DNA from: Bacteroidales bacterium
GTDB lineage: Bacteria > Bacteroidota > Bacteroidia > Bacteroidales > UBA932
Assembly (NCBI GenBank): GCA_017395045.1
Contig: JAFPWG010000027.1
Span: 113,637-177,636 of the forward strand
Direction: 5' to 3'
Length of the DNA: 64,000 nt
The first letter of the stretch is position 1, and each line of letters begins with the position of its first letter. The notes below the pieces were generated by a model. The model did not search any database, was not told the origin of the DNA, and was given only the letters and a program-made list of their open reading frames with translations. The translations under genes were made by a program, and so were the position numbers. Below, piece by piece: positions 58,993 through 64,000 of this stretch.

Positions 58993-60383
58993 ACACCCTC
59001 TTTGACAAGATCTGGGATGCGCATGTCGTCCAGCACGTGGACGGCGGCCCGGACCAGCTGTATATCGACCGCCTTTACTGCCACGAAGTGACGAGTCCCC
59101 AGGCCTTTGACGGTCTGCGCGCCCGCGGAATCAGGTGTTTCCGTCCGGAAAAGATTTTCTGCATGCCGGACCACAATACGCCGACGGAAGGGCAGGACAG
59201 GCCTATTGAGGACCCTGTTTCCAAAAAGCAGGTGGACGCCCTGGCGGCCAATGCGGCCGAATTCGGTCTCGTCCACTACGGGATGATGGACCCGGACAAC
59301 GGCATCATCCACGTCGTGGGACCGGAGAAAGGCCTGTCCCTGCCGGGAATGACCATCGTCTGCGGAGACTCCCACACTTCCACGCACGGAGCGGTGGGTG
59401 CGGTGGCGTTCGGCATCGGCACCAGCGAAGTGGAGATGGTGCTGGCCTCCCAGTGCATCCTCCAGCAGAAGCCCCGGTCCATGCGGATCCGGATTGAAGG
59501 AAAGCTCGGGAAAGGCGTGACAGCCAAGGACATGGCCTTGTACCTGATGAGCAAACTGACGACCAGCGGTGCTACCGGATACTTTGTCGAATACGCCGGC
59601 TCCGCGGTCCGTTCCCTGTCCATGGAAGGCCGCCTTACACTGTGCAATCTCTCCATCGAGATGGGCGCCCGCGGTGGTTTTATCGCCCCGGACGAGACGA
59701 CCTTCGCTTATCTGAAAGGACGCGATTACGCGCCGGAAGGGGAGGATTGGGACAAGGCCGTCGAGGCGTGGAAAAAGCTGAAGAGCGACGACGACGCCGT
59801 TTTCGACCGGGAGGTCGTCTATCATGCCGAAGACATCCGGCCGATGATTACCTACGGTACCAATCCGGGAATGGGGACGGCCGTGGACGGCACGGTTCCC
59901 ACACTGGCAGATATCCCTGCCGAAGGCCGGACTTCTTTCGGCAAAGCCTTGAACTATATGGGCTTCCAGCCGGGCGAGAAGCTGCTCGGGAAGCCGGTCG
60001 ACTATGTGTTCCTCGGCGCTTGCACGAACGGACGGATCGAGGATTTCCGGGCATTCGCCTCCGTTGTGGCGGGTCGAAGGAAAGCGCCCGGCATCGTTGC
60101 CTGGCTTGTTCCGGGTTCCTGGAAGGTCCGCCGCCAGATTGAGGAGGAGGGGTTGGACAAGGTCCTGGAAGCGGCCGGCTTCGAGATCCGCCAGCCGGGC
60201 TGCTCCGCGTGTCTGGCCATGAACCCGGATAAGGTTCCCGCCGGAAAGTACTGCGTATCTACCAGCAACCGTAATTTCGAAGGCCGTCAGGGCCCCGGGT
60301 CCAGGACGCTTCTCGCCAGTCCGCTCACGGCTGCCGCTGCCGCCGTCACCGGCGTCATCACCGATCCCAGAGAACTGCTATGA
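58989..60383 (+). CDS. leuC: 3-isopropylmalate dehydratase large subunit
   Basis: This 464-residue [4Fe-4S] protein isomerises 2- to 3-isopropylmalate with LeuD. Motifs: D-H-N-T-P-T near residue 58, [10 protein letters not shown], and cluster cysteines in L-G-A-C-T-N-G-R and [10 protein letters not shown]. It overlaps leuD by 4 bases. The same dehydratase would serve the citramalate branch if the downstream synthase is CimA. Confidence 0.97.
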   Translation: MNTLFDKIWDAHVVQHVDGGPDQLYIDRLYCHEVTSPQAFDGLRARGIRCFRPEKIFCMPDHNTPTEGQDRPIEDPVSKKQVDALAANAAEFGLVHYGMMDPDNGIIHVVGPEKGLSLPGMTIVCGDSHTSTHGAVGAVAFGIGTSEVEMVLASQCILQQKPRSMRIRIEGKLGKGVTAKDMALYLMSKLTTSGATGYFVEYAGSAVRSLSMEGRLTLCNLSIEMGARGGFIAPDETTFAYLKGRDYAPEGEDWDKAVEAWKKLKSDDDAVFDREVVYHAEDIRPMITYGTNPGMGTAVDGTVPTLADIPAEGRTSFGKALNYMGFQPGEKLLGKPVDYVFLGACTNGRIEDFRAFASVVAGRRKAPGIVAWLVPGSWKVRRQIEEEGLDKVLEAAGFEIRQPGCSACLAMNPDKVPAGKYCVSTSNRNFEGRQGPGSRTLLASPLTAAAAAVTGVITDPRELL

Positions 60384-60970
60384 AACAGAAATTCAACATC
60401 ATAGAAAGCACCTGTGTCCCGCTCCCGCTGGAGAACGTGGACACGGACCAGATCATCCCCGCCCGCTTCCTGAAGGCGACGACGCGGGACGAACGATTCT
60501 TCGGAGAGAACCTCTTCCGCGACTGGCGCTTCGGTCCGGACGGGACACCGGTAAAGGACTTTGTGCTGAACGACCCGCGCTACGGCGGGGAAATCCTTGT
60601 GGCCGGCCGGAACTTCGGTTCCGGTTCCAGTCGCGAGCACGCGGCGTGGGCGATTGCAGGCTATGGATTCAAAGTGGTGATTTCCAGTTTCTTCGCGGAT
60701 ATCCACAAGAACAACGAGTTGAACAATTTCGTCCTTCCCGTGGTGGTTTCCCCGGCATTCCTGCAGGAACTCTTCGACACGATCGCGGCGGACCCGTCCG
60801 CCAAGGTCCGGGTGGATGTCCCGAACCAGATGGTGACGAATCTCACTACCGGGGTGAGTGAACCCTTTGAACTGAATCCATACAAGAAATACTGTCTGGT
60901 GAACGCACTGGACGATATCGACTATCTGCTCCTGCAGAAGGAGAAGATCGAAGCCTACGAGCGGAAATGA
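60380..60970 (+). CDS. leuD: 3-isopropylmalate dehydratase small subunit
   Basis: This 196-residue swivel-domain subunit has [13 protein letters not shown], the active-site [12 protein letters not shown] and the [12 protein letters not shown] segment typical of LeuD. The length matches the enterobacterial form (201). Overlaps of 4 bases join it to leuC and to the next synthase gene. Confidence 0.97.
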   Translation: MKQKFNIIESTCVPLPLENVDTDQIIPARFLKATTRDERFFGENLFRDWRFGPDGTPVKDFVLNDPRYGGEILVAGRNFGSGSSREHAAWAIAGYGFKVVISSFFADIHKNNELNNFVLPVVVSPAFLQELFDTIAADPSAKVRVDVPNQMVTNLTTGVSEPFELNPYKKYCLVNALDDIDYLLLQKEKIEAYERK

Positions 60971-62490
60971 TCGAAATCCTGGATACCACCCTCCGCGACG
61001 GCGAGCAGACCGCCGGCGTCTCGTTCAACCCGGACGAGAAGCTGGCCATTGCGCGCCTGCTGCTGGAAGAATTGAAAGTGAACCGGATCGAGGTGGCGTC
61101 GGCGCGGGTATCCCGCGGCGAACAGGAGGCATTTGCCAAAATCTGCGCCTGGGCGTCCACCTGCGGAAAACTGGATGCGGTGGAAGCCCTCGGGTTCGTG
61201 GATGGCGGCGTATCCGTGGACTGGATCGCCTCGGCGGGCGGACAGGTCCTGAACCTCCTGACGAAGGGATCGCTCCGTCACGTGACGGCCCAGCTCCGGA
61301 AAACCCCGGTGCAGCATCGGGACGACATACTCCGGGAAATCCAGCTGGCCGTCTCCAAAGGGTTGAAAGTCAATGTTTATCTGGAAGACTGGTCCAATGG
61401 GATGGCCGAGTCGCCGGACTATGTGTTCTTCCTGGTGGACGCCTTGAAGGACGCTCCGGTGGAGCGGATCATGTTGCCGGATACGCTGGGGATCCTGAAT
61501 CCATCGCTGGCCGGCGCCTACTGCAGGACCATGGTGGACCGCTACCCGGGTATCCGTTTCGACTTCCATCCGCACAATGACTACGACCTGGCGGCCGCCA
61601 ATGCCTTCGAGGCCGTGAAGGCTGGTGTCAGCGGCCTGCACGTCACCGTGAACGGGCTGGGGGAGCGGACGGGCAACCTGCCCGTTTCCAGCGCCCTGGG
61701 CATCCTGAACGACCACCTGAAGGCCGACAATACCCTGGTGGAAAGCCGCTTGATGCACGTGTGCCGGTATGTGGAAACGATTTCGGGCGTCCGGATTCCC
61801 GCGAACAAGCCTCTCGTCGGCGAATTCGCCTTTACCCAGACCAGCGGCATCCACGCCGACGGGGACCGGAAAGGCGGGCTGTACCAGAATGCGCTGATGC
61901 CCGAGCGTTTCGGACGCCATCGGCATTATGCCCTCGGGAAGACCAGCGGGAAGGCGAACATCGTCAAGAACCTGGAGAGCCTGGGAATTACCCTGTCGCC
62001 GGAACAGATGAAGCAGGTGACGGCGCGCGTGGTGGAGCTGGGGGACAAGAAGGAATCCCTGAGCCCCGCGGACCTGCCGTTTATCGTAGCGGATGTCCTG
62101 AAGGGCGATTTCTCCGCCGTCCCGGACCGGATCCACATCATCAATTACAGCCTGCAGCTGACCCGGGGGATGCGCCCGGTATCGAACCTGCGCATCGACA
62201 TGGACGGGACGGAATATGAGGAGACTTCGGCCGGCGACGGCCAGTATGACGCCTTCATGAAAGCGCTCTGGAAAATCTACGACCGGCTGGGACGCCGGCA
62301 TCCTAAGCTTACGGATTACGTGGTCAAGATTCCGCCCGGGGGCAAGACCGACGCCCTCGTGGAGACGACCATCTCCTGGGAGATGGACGGCCGCGGCTTC
62401 AAGACCCGGGGCGTGGATTCGGACCAGACCGAAGCCGCCATCAAGGCGACGGTCAAGATGTTGAACCTAATCGAAAACAATCGGATATGA
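60967..62490 (+). CDS. Second LeuA-like synthase, probably citramalate synthase
   Basis: This 507-residue DRE-TIM protein has [12 protein letters not shown] (residues 6-17), metal ligands in [11 protein letters not shown], and a C-terminal LeuA-type allosteric domain (about 385-507). It is only distantly similar to the leuA four genes upstream. By position between leuD and leuB, and by its CimA-like features, it probably condenses acetyl-CoA with pyruvate to citramalate, a route to 2-oxobutyrate and isoleucine. An alternative is a diverged isopropylmalate synthase. Confidence 0.75.
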   Translation: MIEILDTTLRDGEQTAGVSFNPDEKLAIARLLLEELKVNRIEVASARVSRGEQEAFAKICAWASTCGKLDAVEALGFVDGGVSVDWIASAGGQVLNLLTKGSLRHVTAQLRKTPVQHRDDILREIQLAVSKGLKVNVYLEDWSNGMAESPDYVFFLVDALKDAPVERIMLPDTLGILNPSLAGAYCRTMVDRYPGIRFDFHPHNDYDLAAANAFEAVKAGVSGLHVTVNGLGERTGNLPVSSALGILNDHLKADNTLVESRLMHVCRYVETISGVRIPANKPLVGEFAFTQTSGIHADGDRKGGLYQNALMPERFGRHRHYALGKTSGKANIVKNLESLGITLSPEQMKQVTARVVELGDKKESLSPADLPFIVADVLKGDFSAVPDRIHIINYSLQLTRGMRPVSNLRIDMDGTEYEETSAGDGQYDAFMKALWKIYDRLGRRHPKLTDYVVKIPPGGKTDALVETTISWEMDGRGFKTRGVDSDQTEAAIKATVKMLNLIENNRI

Positions 62491-63536
62491 AACTGAGAAT
62501 CGCGAAACTCCCCGGCGACGGCATCGGACCGGAAGTCGTGGAACAGGCCGTCAAGGCCGTGGATGCCGTCTGCGCCCGCTTCGGGCACGAGGCATCCTAT
62601 ACATACGGATATGTGGGCGCCTGCGCCATCGACCGGTTCGGGGACGCCTATCCGGCGGAAACCCACGCCCTTTGCCTGGACAGCGACGCCGTCCTCTTCG
62701 GAGCCGTCGGCGATCCCAGGTACGACAACGACCCCACTTCCAAGGTCCGTCCGGAGCAGGGCTTGCTGGCCATCCGCAAGCAGCTTGGCCTGTATGCCAA
62801 CCTTCGCCCGGTGGAAACCTTCAAGTCCCTCGTGGACAAGTCTCCGCTGAAGACGGAGCTGGTGGACGGGGCCGATTTCCTGTGTATCCGCGAGCTCACC
62901 GGAGGCATGTATTTCGGCGAAAAAGGCCGCAAGGACGGCGGAAACACCGCCTATGACACCTGCATCTATTCCCGCGCCGAGGTGGAACGGATCCTGAAGC
63001 TCGCGTTCGAATATGCTGGCCGGCGCCGGAAGCACCTTACGGTGGTGGACAAGGCCAACGTACTGGAATCGTCGCGCCTGTGGCGGCAGGTCGCCCAGGA
63101 GATGGAACCTTCGTATCCCTGCATCAAGGTGGATTACATGTTCGTGGACAATGCCGCCATGCAGCTCATCCGCTGGCCGAAATTCTTCGACGTGCTGGTA
63201 ACCGAAAACACCTTCGGGGACATCCTTACGGACGAAGCTAGCTGCATTTCCGGGTCGATGGGCCTGCTGGCGTCGGCCTCGGTCGGGGAGCATACCTCCC
63301 TGTTCGAACCCATCCACGGTTCCTATCCCCAGGCGGCCGGGAAGAACATTGCGAATCCTGTCGCGGCCATCCTGTCCGCCGCGATGATGTTCGAATACGC
63401 CTTCGGGCTGATGGAGGAAGGAAAGGCCATCCGCACGGCGGTGGCGGCTTCCCTCGAAGCCGGCGTGACCACCGAAGACCTCGGCGGGACCTGCTCCACT
63501 TCCGAAGTGGGCGACTGGATTGCATCAAAAATATAA
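62487..63536 (+). CDS. leuB: 3-isopropylmalate dehydrogenase
   Basis: This 349-residue NAD-dependent beta-decarboxylating dehydrogenase has [10 protein letters not shown] near the start, R-x-L-T-G-G-M-Y-F-G, the metal-binding D-I-L-T-D-E segment and the NAD site [14 protein letters not shown]. Length is typical (about 355). It overlaps the preceding synthase by 4 bases and precedes ilvE by 7 bases. Confidence 0.97.
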   Translation: MKLRIAKLPGDGIGPEVVEQAVKAVDAVCARFGHEASYTYGYVGACAIDRFGDAYPAETHALCLDSDAVLFGAVGDPRYDNDPTSKVRPEQGLLAIRKQLGLYANLRPVETFKSLVDKSPLKTELVDGADFLCIRELTGGMYFGEKGRKDGGNTAYDTCIYSRAEVERILKLAFEYAGRRRKHLTVVDKANVLESSRLWRQVAQEMEPSYPCIKVDYMFVDNAAMQLIRWPKFFDVLVTENTFGDILTDEASCISGSMGLLASASVGEHTSLFEPIHGSYPQAAGKNIANPVAAILSAAMMFEYAFGLMEEGKAIRTAVAASLEAGVTTEDLGGTCSTSEVGDWIASKI

Positions 63537-63543
63537 CGACGAT

Positions 63544-64000
63544 ATGAAACAGATTGATTGGAAAACCCTGGGCTTCGACGCCTACCGGACCCGTACGGTC
63601 GTCATTTCCCATTACAAGAACGGGAAATGGTCCACTCCCAAGATGACGGAGACTTTCTCCTTTACTTTCGACCCTTTCGCACAGGTATTCCACTATGCGA
63701 TTTCCTGTTTCGAAGGCCTGAAAGCCTTCCGGCAGAAGGACGGCCGCGTCGCGATGTTCCGTCCGGACCAGAACGCTGCCCGGATGCAGCGTACGGCCGA
63801 CTATCTGGGAATGCCCTGCCCGTCGGAAGAGATGTTCATGAAGATGTGCGAAGACTGTCTCCGGGGTAACACCGAGTTCCTTCCGCCGTATGGACAAGGC
63901 TGCTCGGTCTATCTTCGTCCGTTGCTGGTGGGAATGCATCCCCAGATGCAGTTGGTGCCATATCCGGAGGCCGTTTTCGCAGTCATGTGCGCTCCGGTGG
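63544..64000 (+). CDS. ilvE: Branched-chain amino acid aminotransferase (3' end outside window)
   Basis: The frame opens at the ATG at 63544 and is still open at the window edge, giving the first 152 residues of a protein expected to be about 340 long. The F-H-Y-A-I-S-C-F-E-G-L-K-A-F-R segment and V-Y-L-R-P-L-L-V-G are typical of the fold-type IV transaminase IlvE. The PLP lysine lies beyond the window. It would carry out the final amination to Leu, Val and Ile and completes the operon. Confidence 0.93.
   Translation, partial: MKQIDWKTLGFDAYRTRTVVISHYKNGKWSTPKMTETFSFTFDPFAQVFHYAISCFEGLKAFRQKDGRVAMFRPDQNAARMQRTADYLGMPCPSEEMFMKMCEDCLRGNTEFLPPYGQGCSVYLRPLLVGMHPQMQLVPYPEAVFAVMCAPV

Noticed and set aside
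1-64000. CRISPR arrays, transposases, integrases, phage genes
   Set aside because: None seen; no direct-repeat array, no transposase or integrase motifs, and codon use looks even along the window.

Overview
The window looks like a chromosomal segment of a GC-rich (about 60% by eye) anaerobic member of the Bacteroidales. Three things point there. Many intergenic regions carry the Bacteroidetes-type promoter pattern (TTTG, about 19-21 bases, TAnnTTTG). Several proteins belong to families largely confined to the phylum (DUF4301, DUF4251, DUF5606, the long form of NusB, PUR-alpha-like DUF3276, DUF2807/GIN lipoproteins). The clusters nusB-yajC-ybbR-coaE-DUF5606-rimO and zapA-(RNA)-rny are also typical. 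I see no insertion sequence, prophage, CRISPR array or rRNA, and coding density is very high, with many 1-4 base stop/start overlaps.

Layout. 1-1045: 3' part of a DUF4301 gene. 1061-9567: citrate metabolism, made of citrate lyase subunits citD, citE, citF, the prosthetic-group enzyme citX, a fused citC-citG gene, then aconitase and NADP-isocitrate dehydrogenase, closed by a terminator. 9552-14785: a D-2-hydroxyacid dehydrogenase, an unknown gene, tRNA-Ala(CGC), an ABC transporter/GntR/GIN-lipoprotein operon and an aquaporin. 14895-25422: AraC-type regulator, ffh, envelope lipoproteins and hydrolases, a CPA2-type antiporter and a DsbD-like reductase. 25412-27775: RNase Y, a probable 6S RNA, zapA and a small coiled-coil gene. 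27860-30788: a nucleoside salvage operon with an amidohydrolase and two tandem purine nucleoside phosphorylases that differ at the purine-selecting residue. 30840-36844: the PUR-like gene and the conserved nusB-to-rimO housekeeping cluster. 36841-43570: one overlapping operon joining a GltD-like oxidoreductase, queC, queD, queE and glpA, glpB, glpC. 43614-46522: Lrp-type regulator divergent from metY-metX. 46582-52116: Fur-type regulator, tcdA, a hydrolase, an RluA enzyme, an LRR protein, two small genes and an omega-amidase-like enzyme.

52132 to the right edge is the complete branched-chain amino acid operon: ilvD, ilvB, ilvN, ilvC, leuA, leuC, leuD, a second LeuA/CimA-like synthase, leuB and ilvE (cut by the window end). 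In front of it lies the most striking element of the window, an apparent transcription attenuator. A 17-residue leader peptide has 13 consecutive Leu/Val/Ile codons. It is followed by an antiterminator strand, and then a GC-rich terminator that pairs mutually exclusively with that strand.

Other points of note: the citC-citG fusion and citrate lyase coupled to aconitase/IDH without a local citrate synthase; an Asn-to-Asp change between the PNP paralogs; an esterase-fold lipoprotein with Asp at the nucleophile position; two genes whose promoters sit so close to the start codon that leaderless mRNAs are implied; and intrinsic terminators placed just in front of rny and of the nucleoside operon. 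All calls come from reading the sequence; no database search was possible.
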